Source: Desulforamulus profundi (lineage in GTDB: Bacteria > Bacillota_B > Desulfotomaculia > Desulfotomaculales > Desulfotomaculaceae). Taken from it: a DNA stretch of 64,000 nt. The DNA is taken from assembly GCF_002607855.1 (NCBI RefSeq), contig NZ_AWQQ01000042.1:73677-137676 (forward strand), written 5' to 3'. Both the position numbers and the translations under genes were made by a program. Position 1 is the first letter of the stretch, and each line of letters starts with the position of its first letter. Shown one piece after another: positions 56,219 through 64,000 of this stretch. The notes under the pieces were generated by a model that saw nothing but the letters and a program-made list of their open reading frames with translations, was not told the DNA's origin and did no database searches.

Positions 56219-56253
56219 TTCTCACCTCTAACCTGCCACCTCTCACTTCTCAA
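56219..56253 (-). repeat. agaagtgaga-type dispersed repeat, copy on minus strand
   Basis: ttctcacctctaacctgcca and cctctcacttctcaaat; read on the minus strand this is the same agaagtgagaggtgg family. It directly abuts the stop codon of the minus-strand gene at 56250. Confidence 0.7.
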
Positions 56254-56525
56254 ATCGCTTCCTTCATCAACTGCAGGTAGTCTTCACCTAATTTGGTTAA
56301 AGAGCAAATTTTGCTCTTGCCTTCGGAAGTAACTTCCACCAGGCCCAGGGCGAACAACTGCATCACCACGTGGTCCAAAACTGCCCGCTTCACCTTGGCG
56401 GTTAAGGACAGTTCTTCCTTATTCATCTTCCCTTCATCAATGAGGGCACGGAGAACTCTTTCCGCTTCCACAGGCAGCCTGTTGTTCACTTCCTTGAAAT
56501 ACTGTGACATGGTAAGTTCGGTCAT
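56250..56525 (-). CDS. winged-helix-like hypothetical protein
   Basis: 91 residues. The helix-turn-helix-like pattern is LPVEAERVLRALIDEGKMNK, EELSLTAKVKRAVLDHVVMQ, LFALGLVEVTSEGKSKICSL, TKLGEDYL: three helices and a beta wing. It resembles small stand-alone winged-helix regulators but I do not recognise the family. It diverges from recJ and is near glnQ only by convergence. Confidence 0.6.
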   Translation of the reverse strand: MTELTMSQYFKEVNNRLPVEAERVLRALIDEGKMNKEELSLTAKVKRAVLDHVVMQLFALGLVEVTSEGKSKICSLTKLGEDYLQLMKEAI

Positions 56526-56676
56526 ACACTTGCAACCCCTTTACTTAAGAAGCTAGTTAATATTCTTCTAAAACAAATTATTGACAAAACTCCGTTGATT
56601 TATTCGTTAGTTTAGAAAAATTTTTATTGTACCTGACGAAATCCATTAGAAAAGGGGTTTTTCTTTACCTTGGGGG

Positions 56677-56704
56677 TTGACTGATTTATAATTTATACTA
56701 TAAT
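56677..56704 (+). promoter_or_regulatory. recJ promoter
   Basis: TTGACT (56677-56682), 16-nt spacer, perfect TATAAT (56699-56704), 26 nt before the recJ ATG. Confidence 0.65.
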
Positions 56705-56729
56705 TTACCGAAATTGCCGGGGGACAGAA

Positions 56730-59389
56730 ATGCGAAGTCAAAAGAAATGGCGTGTCAAAGCACCCAATCCTGCGTTGCAGCAGATCCTTTCAATAGAAGT
56801 GAGAATTTCAAAGATCCTCGCACAGTTGCTAATCAACCGGGGAATTTATACAGTGGACCAGGCCAGGGCTTTTTTAGGCAGCGAATTAGACGGCCTTTTC
56901 AGTCCCTGGTTGATGAAGGATATGGAGAAAGCCGTAGAGCGCATCCTGCTGGCCAGGCAAAGGGGTGAACAAATTCTGGTCTACGGCGATTATGATGTGG
57001 ATGGTATTACCGGTACAACCTTACTGGTTTTAGCCCTGCGCAAACTGGGCTGCCGGTTGGATTATTTTATACCGCACCGGCTAGAAGAGGGATACGGTCT
57101 TAACAAGGAAGCGCTGGAAAGGGCGGCGAACCAGGGGGTTGCCCTGGTGGTCACGGTCGATTGCGGCATCAGTGGCGCCAGTGAGATTGAAGCAGCCAGA
57201 GAATGGGGACTGGATGTAATCATTACCGACCACCACGAACCGCCGGAGTACCTGCCTGCAGCGATGGCGGTTTTGGACCCCAAAAGGCCGGACTGTGCCT
57301 ATCCCTTTAAGGAGTTGGCCGGGGTGGGTGTTGCCCTGAAATTGATTCAGGGTATCTATGAACAGGTCGGGTTGGAGCAGAGAGAGTGGGAAGAATATTT
57401 GGATTTGGTTTGCCTGGGGACGGTAGCGGATATTGTTCCCTCCAGGGAGAAAATCGCATTTTGGTTAAACACGGCTTAAATAAAATCGCCCGCACCGAAC
57501 GCCCCGGCCTGCAGGCATTGATCAAAGTCAGCGGCATTAAAAACGAAAGTTTGGGCACCCGCGAACTGGGTTATGGTCTGGCTCCCAAGTTGAATGCGGC
57601 AGGCAGAATGGGGGATGCCGCTTTAGGCGTGGAGCTCCTGCTGGCTATAGACCCCCTGCGGGCAGAGCAGATGGCAGAGGCATTAAATAAAGGAAACCAG
57701 GAAAGACAGCAGGTGGAGTCAAAGGTCCTGTCGGAGGCCCTGGCCCTGGTGGAAGCAGACCCGGCAATAGCGGGTGACAAGGTGCTGGTTCTGGCATCGG
57801 AGAACTGGCATCCCGGGGTCATTGGTATTGTGGCCTCCCGGCTGGTAGACCGCTTTTACCGCCCGGTTTTTATAATCAGCATTGAAGAGGGGAAAGGAAA
57901 AGGTTCCGCCAGAAGTATACCGGGCTTTAATTTGTATCAGGCTATGGTTAGCTGCCAGGAACATTTGGATCAGTTTGGCGGGCACGCTATGGCTGCAGGA
58001 TTCAGCATTCATGGAGATAAAATCAATGATTTTCGCAGGGCCGTCAACGGGTTGGCCAACGAAGTTTTAACCGAAGAACACCTGACACCGAACCTGGACC
58101 TGGATGCACTGGTGAATCTCACAGAGCTTTCCCTCGACACCGTACAGGAGCTAGGCCAACTCTCGCCCTTTGGGCACTGCAATCCAGGACCCATCCTGGG
58201 ATGCTGTCAGGCAACGGTGATTCATTGCCGGGAAGTGGGGAAAAACGGCAGTCACCTGAAAATGCGGGTACGTGAAGATCAGGTGATTTTGGACGGGATC
58301 GGCTTTAACCTGGCCTCGTACAGTGAAATGCTGGCTACCCGTGATTCGGTGGACATGGCCTTTGTTCCTTCTATCAACTTTTGGAACGGTCGTTCTTCCG
58401 TACAACTGGAGGTAAAGGAGTTTAAAGAGGCGGGAGAAGTTACCCCCCGGGAGGATGGTTCAGGGAACTCCAGGGAAATGCAGGAATTTCTACAGAAAGC
58501 CCTGTGCCTGCCGGAAGAAAAAGTCATGGAAAGCCTGATTCCTTCAGGGATTTTGCAATGGTGCCAGGGCAATATGGGTGATAAAACCGGCAAAAGCAGA
58601 AACCGCTCTTGCATTCAATTGGAAGACCACAGGGACTGCCCGGACCGGGTGGCCCAGCTTCTGCAGGTGATTGCCCGCGGCGGCTCCAGCCTGGTAATGG
58701 TAGAGAGCGCTGCCCAGGCCCTTCAAATAGCCACGCTCTTAAGCACAAGGGAGTCCCCCTGGTGCCGGGAGGTGGCAGTATATCACCCCCTGTTAGGGGA
58801 AGCCGCAGTTAAACAACTGGCGGAACACTTAAAAGCAAACCGGGTGAAAGTGCTGGTTTCAACCGCCTTTGCACCGTTTACCGGGGTCGAGTTTAATCAA
58901 ACCATTTTCTTCCACATTCCCTACCATCCCGGAGAATGTGATATGACCAACTGGGAGACCCGCCTGCTGGTTTTGCTGGGGGGAAAAGCCCAGGTCCTTG
59001 AAGCCCGGGAGTATGTCCAGGCAATGGCGCCGGACCGGGAAGCTCTGGCGGAGTTATTTAAGCGTCTCAGGTTGAAGATGGATCACCAGGGCAAAGGGCA
59101 AGCCGGTATACGGGAATTATGCCAGTGTTTAAGGAGTTTCTGCCCCCGGGCCGCCGGCAATACTGTAGAAATCGGTTTCAACATCTTCCGGGAACTGGGA
59201 CTTATAGAATACAGCAAACAGGGAAATAATTTTCTCTTTAAAATAAATCTAAACGTTAGGTCCGATCTGCAAAATTCCGCTACCTACCAGCGGGTCCTAC
59301 ATAGCAAAGAAGAATGCTTGGGCTTCCAGCAGGACTACCTGTCATCCACAACGGAACAATTATTACAGCTATTCAGCAGAAGCTATTGA
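56730..59389 (+). CDS. recJ: single-stranded-DNA-specific exonuclease RecJ (one frame break)
   Basis: 5'-3' ssDNA exonuclease of recombination and repair. ATG 56730 after GGGGGA. DHH-domain motifs: VYGDYDVDGITGTTLL, DCGISGASEIEAA, IITDHHEPPEYLP. After restoring one C at 57438-57440 (VPLQGENRILVKHG) the DHHA1 domain shows LNAAGRMGDAALGVELL and FGGHAMAAGFSI. Joined length is about 886 residues, longer than E. coli RecJ (about 577), because of a C-terminal extension typical of Firmicutes. Heads the recJ-apt-rel-dtd series. Confidence 0.94.
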
Positions 59390-59401
59390 GGAGGAACAGC
59401 C

Positions 59402-59920
59402 ATGGATTTAGCCAGTAAAGTAAGAGTAATTAAGGATTTTCCCAAACCTGGCATTAATTTCAGGGACATTACCACCCTGCTGCAGGATGCCGAAGCTTTT
59501 AAAAAGACTGTGGACGCACTGGTGGAGTTATGCAAAGATATGCAGGTAGACGTTGTTGCATGTCCTGAAGCCAGGGGCTTTGTGCTGGGTGCACCGCTGG
59601 CCTATGCCCTGGGCAAAGGGGTGGTGCTCCTTAGAAAACCCGGTAAACTGCCGGGCAGAACGGTTTGCTACAACTATGAGCTGGAATACGGGTCGGATGC
59701 CCTGGAAGTCCACGAGGGGGCCATCCAGGCTGGTCAGAAGGTGCTTTTGGTGGATGATGTATTGGCCACTGGTGGAACGGTGGCAGCAGCGGTGGAGTTG
59801 GTGAAGAAATCCGGCGGCGAGGTTGCCGGCATTGCTTTCCTGATTGAATTGCTGGGACTGGGCGCCAGAGAAAAACTCGGCGACTACCCGGTTGTCACTT
59901 TACTGCAGTTGGAAGCGTAA
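59402..59920 (+). CDS. apt: adenine phosphoribosyltransferase
   Basis: Purine salvage: adenine plus PRPP to AMP. 172 residues, ATG 59402 after GGAGG, 12 nt after recJ. Starts LASKVRVIKDFPKPGINFRD; ARGFVLGAPLAYALGKG and the PRPP loop VLLVDDVLATGGT (about 122-134) are intact. Together with the following rel it places purine salvage next to (p)ppGpp control, a common Firmicutes order. Confidence 0.97.
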   Translation: MDLASKVRVIKDFPKPGINFRDITTLLQDAEAFKKTVDALVELCKDMQVDVVACPEARGFVLGAPLAYALGKGVVLLRKPGKLPGRTVCYNYELEYGSDALEVHEGAIQAGQKVLLVDDVLATGGTVAAAVELVKKSGGEVAGIAFLIELLGLGAREKLGDYPVVTLLQLEA

Positions 59921-59951
59921 AGAAAAATATTCAGGGGGTAGGAGGTGAAGC

Positions 59952-62123
59952 ATGTCTTCACTGTTTGAACTGGAACAAAAGGTCTTGCTTTATAACCCTT
60001 CGGCGGACATTGCTTTCCTCCGTAAGGCCTATAATTTTGCGGAAAATGCCCACCAGGGCCAGAAGCGCATCTCCGGCGAGGACTATATCATTCACCCGCT
60101 GGCCATCGCCATTATTCTGGCGGAACTGCAGCTGGATATGCAGACTGTGGCAGCAGGGCTGCTGCACGATGTGGTGGAAGACACGGGCATTACCCTGACG
60201 GATATCGAGAACAACTTTGGCCCGGAAGTGGCAAGCATGGTGGATGGTGTCACCAAACTGGGCAAACTGCAGTTTCAGACCAAAGAGGAGCGGCAGGCCG
60301 AAAACCTTCGTAAAATGTTTCTGGCCATGGCCAAGGATATCCGGGTTATTTTAATCAAACTGGCGGACCGGCTGCATAATTTGCGGACCCTCCAATTTCA
60401 GTCCGAGCGGAAACAAAAGGAAGTGGCGGAAGAGACCCTGCACTTTTTTGCCCCCATGGCCCACCGTCTGGGGATTTATAAAATCAAATGGGAACTGGAA
60501 GACCTGTCCTTTCGCTATCTAGAGCCGGAACAATACCAGCGTATGAAGGTGCAAATAGCAAAATCCAGGGCCAAGCGGGAGGAATACGTTCAGGAGGTCA
60601 TCAAGGAACTGGCGGCAAAACTGGCCGCTGTCAATATAAAAGCGGAAATCCAGGGCAGGCCGAAGAACCTGTATTCTATTTACCAGAAGATGGTGGAACA
60701 GCAAAAGGAATTAAAGGATATTTTTGATGTACAGGCAGTACGGGTATTGGTAAACTCTGTAAAAGACTGTTATGGCGCCCTGGGTATTGCCCATACTCTT
60801 TGGAAGCCCATTCCAGGGCGTTTCAAAGATTACATCGCCATGCCCAAGTCCAATATGTACCAATCCCTGCACACTACGGTCATCGGCCCAAACGGTGAAC
60901 CGGTGGAAATTCAAATCCGGACCTGGGATATGCACAGGGTTGCGGAATACGGCATTGCGGCCCACTGGCGGTATAAAGAGGGAAGCCAGGATGAGAAGGA
61001 TTTTGATAAAAAGCTGGCCTGGATTCGCCAGATGCTGGATGCCCAGCATGAGGCCCGGGATGCCAAAGAATTCATGGAAAATCTCAAAATAGATTTGTTC
61101 TCCCAGTCCGTCTTTGTTTTTACTCCCAAGGGCGATGTCATGGAACTGCCCGCCGGCGCCGTACCCCTGGATTTTGCCTACCGCATTCATACCGACGTAG
61201 GACACCGGACGGTAGGGGCAAAAGTAAACGGGCGCATCGTCCCCCTGGACTACAAACTGAAAAACGGCAACATTATAGAAATCATTACCTCCAAGGCCAG
61301 CAGCGGGCCCAGCAGGGACTGGATGAACATCGTGAAGACTCCCCAGGCCAAAAACCGCATTCGGCAGTGGTTTAAGAAAGAAAGGCGGGACGAGAACATC
61401 GCCCGGGGCCGGGATGCCATTGAACGCGAGGCCCGCAAACAAGGCCTGGACCTGGAGTTGGTCCGGGGTGAAAAGCTGCAGGAATACGCCAGGAGAGTGG
61501 TCCAATCAACCGTAGACGATTTGTATGCCGCCATCGGGGATGGGCAGATGATCCCCAGTCAGGTAGTCACTAAGATCCGGGAAGAGTACCGCACGGAAAA
61601 GGAACGCCGCCCGCTGGCCGAGGAAATGATGAAGAAGGCCGAAGGCAAGGCAGCGGAATGGGGAAAGCCCACCCAGGGCATTCGGGTAAAGGGGATTGAC
61701 AATTTATTAATCCGCCTGGCCCATTGCTGTAACCCCGTGCCCGGCGACCCCATCGTGGGTTATATCACCCGGGGCAGAGGGGTTTCCATCCACCGGGCGG
61801 ACTGTGCAAACATACAGCCGATCCAGAATGACGAACCGGAGAGGGTTGTGGAGGTGGCCTGGGATAAAGACTTCCAGTCCCCCTTCCAGGTAAAACTGGA
61901 GATTACCGGTCTCGACCGGGCCGGTTTCCTCAACGAGATACTCAACGTGCTGCTGGATCTGAAAATCAATGCCAGCCGGGTGAACGCCCGCTCCCGCAAG
62001 GACCAGGTGGCCACCATTGAACTGGCCCTCCAGGTCCGCAACACCGAGCAGCTGGAATACTTGATAAACAAAATCAAAAAGGTAAAAGATACCTACGGGG
62101 TGCGGAGGATGTCCACGGGGTAG
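59952..62123 (+). CDS. rel: bifunctional (p)ppGpp synthetase/hydrolase Rel
   Basis: 723 residues, ATG 59952 after GGGTAGGAGG. HD hydrolase domain (about 40-150) with AGLLHDVVEDTGITL; synthetase domain (about 230-350) with KNLYSIYQKM and RFKDYIAMPKSNMYQSLH, whose RFKD loop fits bifunctional Rel rather than RelA-only enzymes. TGS (about 390-450; PAGAVPLDFAYRIHTDVGHR), zinc-finger region with ARLAHCCNPVPGDPI-like sequence, and a C-terminal ACT domain (ITGLDRAGFLNEILNVLLD). Intact. Confidence 0.96.
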   Translation: MSSLFELEQKVLLYNPSADIAFLRKAYNFAENAHQGQKRISGEDYIIHPLAIAIILAELQLDMQTVAAGLLHDVVEDTGITLTDIENNFGPEVASMVDGVTKLGKLQFQTKEERQAENLRKMFLAMAKDIRVILIKLADRLHNLRTLQFQSERKQKEVAEETLHFFAPMAHRLGIYKIKWELEDLSFRYLEPEQYQRMKVQIAKSRAKREEYVQEVIKELAAKLAAVNIKAEIQGRPKNLYSIYQKMVEQQKELKDIFDVQAVRVLVNSVKDCYGALGIAHTLWKPIPGRFKDYIAMPKSNMYQSLHTTVIGPNGEPVEIQIRTWDMHRVAEYGIAAHWRYKEGSQDEKDFDKKLAWIRQMLDAQHEARDAKEFMENLKIDLFSQSVFVFTPKGDVMELPAGAVPLDFAYRIHTDVGHRTVGAKVNGRIVPLDYKLKNGNIIEIITSKASSGPSRDWMNIVKTPQAKNRIRQWFKKERRDENIARGRDAIEREARKQGLDLELVRGEKLQEYARRVVQSTVDDLYAAIGDGQMIPSQVVTKIREEYRTEKERRPLAEEMMKKAEGKAAEWGKPTQGIRVKGIDNLLIRLAHCCNPVPGDPIVGYITRGRGVSIHRADCANIQPIQNDEPERVVEVAWDKDFQSPFQVKLEITGLDRAGFLNEILNVLLDLKINASRVNARSRKDQVATIELALQVRNTEQLEYLINKIKKVKDTYGVRRMSTG

Positions 62124-62132
62124 TTGTTTAAT

Positions 62133-62169
62133 CTGGCCATCAGCATCGGCCCTCAGCCGTCAGCTTTTG
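62133..62169 (-). repeat. gatggctga-type repeat, inverted copy after rel
   Basis: ctggccatcagcatcggccc and cagccgtcagctttt, the reverse complement of the family at 62306-62344. The two copies face each other across about 140 nt. Confidence 0.6.
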
Positions 62170-62305
62170 GGGTTAGTTTTTTCGCTGAGGTTTCCTATTA
62201 AGTTCAGGCCGTTGTTATCCCAAGTTTTATTATATACAACAAATGTCGAATAGTTTTTCTGATATAAACCCATTGGTAGGGTCCTGGTAAAGCACCATAA
62301 TTACC

Positions 62306-62344
62306 CGATGGCTGATGGCCGATGGCTGATGGCTGATGGCTGAA
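62306..62344 (+). repeat. gatggctga tandem repeat before dtd
   Basis: Four to five near-perfect copies of gatggctgatggc words end just before the dtd ribosome binding site (GGAGG 62348-62352). They are open in the dtd frame and would add a false N-terminus. Confidence 0.8.
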
Positions 62345-62359
62345 ATGGAGGTTAACATA

Positions 62360-62809
62360 ATGCGTGCTGTGGTCCAGCGAGTGCAGCGAGGTTCGGTAAC
62401 GGTAAACAATGAAGTGGTCGGCAAGATCGGCCACGGCCTGGTAGTTTTGCTGGGGGTGGGGCAGGGAGATACGACGGATGATGCCCGTTACCTGGCGGAC
62501 AAGATCTGCCAACTGCGGATTTTTGATGACCAGCAGGGGAAATTAAACCTCTCCGTACAGGATGTGGGAGGTAGTATACTGGCCATATCCCAGTTCACCC
62601 TTTACGGAGATTGTCGTAAGGGGCGGCGGCCCAGCTATTCGGATGCGGCCCCGCCGGAAGCGGCCAGGGAACTTTACCAGGTCTTTGTGCAGCGACTGGT
62701 ATGCAACGGCCTGACCACCGCCACCGGTGTTTTTCAGGAGCATATGGTGGTGGAAATTATTAATGACGGTCCGGTTACACTATTACTGGACAGCCGTAAG
62801 GCATTTTAA
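62360..62809 (+). CDS. dtd: D-aminoacyl-tRNA deacylase
   Basis: Removes D-amino acids mischarged onto tRNA. ATG 62360 (GGAGG at 62348-62352) gives the canonical [20 protein letters not shown], 149 residues. Key motifs are [20 protein letters not shown] and the Gly-cisPro loop [11 protein letters not shown]. Placement after rel is a conserved Firmicutes order (rel-dtd). Confidence 0.96.
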   Translation: MRAVVQRVQRGSVTVNNEVVGKIGHGLVVLLGVGQGDTTDDARYLADKICQLRIFDDQQGKLNLSVQDVGGSILAISQFTLYGDCRKGRRPSYSDAAPPEAARELYQVFVQRLVCNGLTTATGVFQEHMVVEIINDGPVTLLLDSRKAF

Positions 62810-62833
62810 TAATCTAAGTGGAGGATGGTTCCT

Positions 62834-63451
62834 TTGATCATTGAAACATTGCCGGTGGGCAATTTAGAGGCAAACTGTTATATCATCGGTTGTGAGGAAA
62901 CCCGCAAGGCCGCCGTGGTAGACCCCGGTGACGAAGCCGGGCACATTTTAGACAGGCTGGCCAAACTGAAATTAGAGGTTGCTGCCATTGTCCTGACCCA
63001 TGGCCATGCCGATCACATCGGGGCGGTGGGGGACATGAAAAAAGCCACTGGCGCACCGGTGATGATTCATTCCCAGGACAGCGAAATGCTGACCAACCCG
63101 GCCCGCAACCTGTCCGCCTGGTTAGGAGAGCAGCTGGCCTTTAAACCCGCCGACAGTCTGCTGGAAGAAGGCGACACCATCCAGGCGGGAAATGTTGCCC
63201 TGGAGGTGATCCATACCCCCGGTCATACCCTGGGCAGCATCTGCCTCAAGGTGGGGAAAGACCTGTTCACCGGAGACACCCTTTTTGCCCAGTCCATCGG
63301 ACGCAGCGATTTTCCGGGGGGCAGCCATACCACATTGATCAACTCGATCAAAAGCAAGTTGCTGGTACTGCCTGAAGACACAAAAGTTTACCCGGGGCAC
63401 GGTTTAACTTCAACCATAGGCAACGAGAAACGACATAACCCCTTTTTATAA
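62834..63451 (+). CDS. MBL-fold hydrolase, glyoxalase II-like (YqgX type)
   Basis: About 205 residues from TTG 62834 (nine nt after GGAGG; an ATG at 62825 touches the ribosome binding site and is unlikely). Metal motif LTHGHADHIG (about 53-62), HTPGHTLGSI, FTGDTLF and C-terminal YPGHGLTSTIGNEK. Related proteins hydrolyse thioesters such as S-lactoylglutathione; in a Gram-positive anaerobe the natural thiol is unknown. Follows dtd in many Firmicutes genomes. Confidence 0.88.
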   Translation: MIIETLPVGNLEANCYIIGCEETRKAAVVDPGDEAGHILDRLAKLKLEVAAIVLTHGHADHIGAVGDMKKATGAPVMIHSQDSEMLTNPARNLSAWLGEQLAFKPADSLLEEGDTIQAGNVALEVIHTPGHTLGSICLKVGKDLFTGDTLFAQSIGRSDFPGGSHTTLINSIKSKLLVLPEDTKVYPGHGLTSTIGNEKRHNPFL

Positions 63452-63528
63452 TGACGAACGCCACAGATAAGCTGATAAACGGGCCTCACCTACCGGGATG
63501 GAAACATTCGGAAAGGGGGTGGGGCGGC

Positions 63529-63648
63529 ATGATCACTATAAACGATACCGTGCAGATCGTAATAGCAATCTTGCTCCTTATATCCCTCGTTATCCAACTA
63601 ACGCACCTAAAAACTTATGTAAAACTAATCAAATATACTGATTATTAA
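63529..63648 (+). CDS. 39-residue membrane protein, holin-like toxin type
   Basis: ATG 63529 behind AAAGGGGGTGG. The product MITINDTVQIVIAILLLISL and the rest is one membrane helix with a polar C-terminus (KTYVKLIKYTDY). The start and layout recall the small 'putative holin-like toxin' genes of Firmicutes, often near mobile elements or type I antitoxin RNAs. No antitoxin RNA was identified. It lies 37 nt before the IS607-type transposase. Confidence 0.5.
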   Translation: MITINDTVQIVIAILLLISLVIQLTHLKTYVKLIKYTDY

Positions 63649-63685
63649 TCATACTGTGCTATAATAGCAACAGAGGTGGTTAATA

Positions 63686-64000
63686 ATGGGAAAGTATCTA
63701 ACAGCAAAAGAGGTTAAAGAATTATACAATTTGCACATCAGCACCCTTCATAGGTGGTCAAAAGAGGGGATTATACACCCGATAAAAACTGCTGGCGGTC
63801 ATCGTCGGTATGACGAAAGCGAACTGCTTGCTGTTATGGGTAAAACTGTAGAAATTAAAGGAAATCGTTGTGCTATATATGCCAGAGTTTCTACTAAAAA
63901 ACAGGCTGACAACGGGAACTTAATCCGACAATTGGAGCGATTGCAAGGAATCGCCAAGCGCAGGAAATATGTTGTAGTTGCAGAGTATCAGGAAGTTGCC
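63686..64000 (+). mobile_element. tnpA: IS607-family serine recombinase TnpA, 5' part
   Basis: ATG 63686 after AGAGGTGG with TATAAT at 63660-63665. 105 codons are in the window. A MerR-like helix-turn-helix (about 1-55; YLTAKEVKELYNLHISTLHR, WSKEGIIHPIKTAGGHRRYD) is followed by the resolvase core CAIYARVSTKKQADNGNLIR with the catalytic Ser. The N-terminal HTH plus serine catalytic order is specific to IS607 TnpA. The rest, and probably tnpB, lies beyond the window. Confidence 0.88.

Noticed and set aside
225..59389. Programmed frameshifting as the cause of the split genes
   Set aside because: The sites lack slippery heptamers plus downstream structures in common, occur in unrelated genes not known to use frameshifting, and all point to a missing base.
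225..59389. Pseudogenisation of the division and wall cluster
   Set aside because: The affected genes are essential, the frames are otherwise fully conserved, and no in-frame nonsense changes were seen.
1..64000. CRISPR array, tRNA or rRNA genes
   Set aside because: No regularly spaced identical repeats, no tRNA cloverleaf and no rRNA segments were recognised by eye; the tandem repeats present have no spacers.

Overview
The window looks like a chromosomal segment of an endospore-forming, anaerobic, Gram-positive sulfate reducer of the Desulfotomaculum/Desulforamulus type (Peptococcaceae, Clostridia). The evidence is a Gram-positive division and cell-wall cluster joined to spoIIGA-sigE-sigG, a spore photoproduct lyase, a ger germination operon, an alpha/beta-type SASP, a class III (oxygen-sensitive) ribonucleotide reductase, and a two-gene LUD/Fe-S lactate-oxidation module of the kind found in sulfate reducers. 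Taxonomy is inferred from gene content and remembered family resemblance, not from a search.

Layout. 1-11.2 kb: murD(end)-ftsW-murG-murC-murB-murA, then divIB-DUF881-DUF881-sbp-ftsA-ftsZ. 11.2-15 kb: two small genes, spoIIGA-sigE, sigG, ylmC. 15.3-18.1 kb: lactate utilisation pair behind a GntR-type operator. 18.1-22.5 kb: splB on the minus strand, then nrdR-nrdD-nrdG behind two NrdR boxes. 23.1-27.4 kb: gerAB-gerAA-gerAC plus a small membrane gene, then a graveyard of mobile-element pieces and a possible small RNA. 28-32.3 kb: TM1266-like regulator, CMD protein, Crp/Fnr regulator, methyltransferase, small zinc ribbon, LysM/BsuPI surface protein, FmdB-type protein. 32.4-38.6 kb: beta-CASP RNase-like protein, pgeF, phoP-phoR-pstB-phoU. 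38.6-46.1 kb: HlyD-like protein, ylmE-sepF-ylmG-ylmH-divIVA-yggU and T-box-controlled ileS. 46.2-51.4 kb: SASP, tandem glycine riboswitch, gcvT-gcvH-gcvPA-gcvPB. 51.4-53.7 kb: metal efflux gene behind a probable NiCo riboswitch, and an EamA exporter. 53.8-56.1 kb: glutamine-type ABC transporter. 56.2-63.5 kb: winged-helix protein, recJ, apt, rel, dtd, MBL hydrolase. 63.5-64 kb: toxin-like small membrane protein and the start of an IS607-type transposase.

The main caveat is reading-frame integrity. About 27 breaks interrupt roughly 20 genes, many of them essential (ftsW, murB, murC, murA, ftsA, ileS). Nearly all are explained by one missing base, usually in a short homopolymer. That is best read as consensus-sequence error, so I annotate each as one gene across the break and give the site.

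The most interesting non-coding signals are the NiCo-type leader, the NrdR boxes at 32-bp spacing, a PhoP-type box before pstB, a spoIIG-type promoter with a 22-nt spacer, the short promoter-to-terminator unit near 27.8 kb, and families of degenerate tandem repeats that sit in UTRs. Unusual proteins are an FtsA that appears to lack its 1C subdomain, an SplB without the Bacillus catalytic Cys, and a LysM-BsuPI-jelly-roll surface protein. I did not find a clearly new defence or biosynthetic system.
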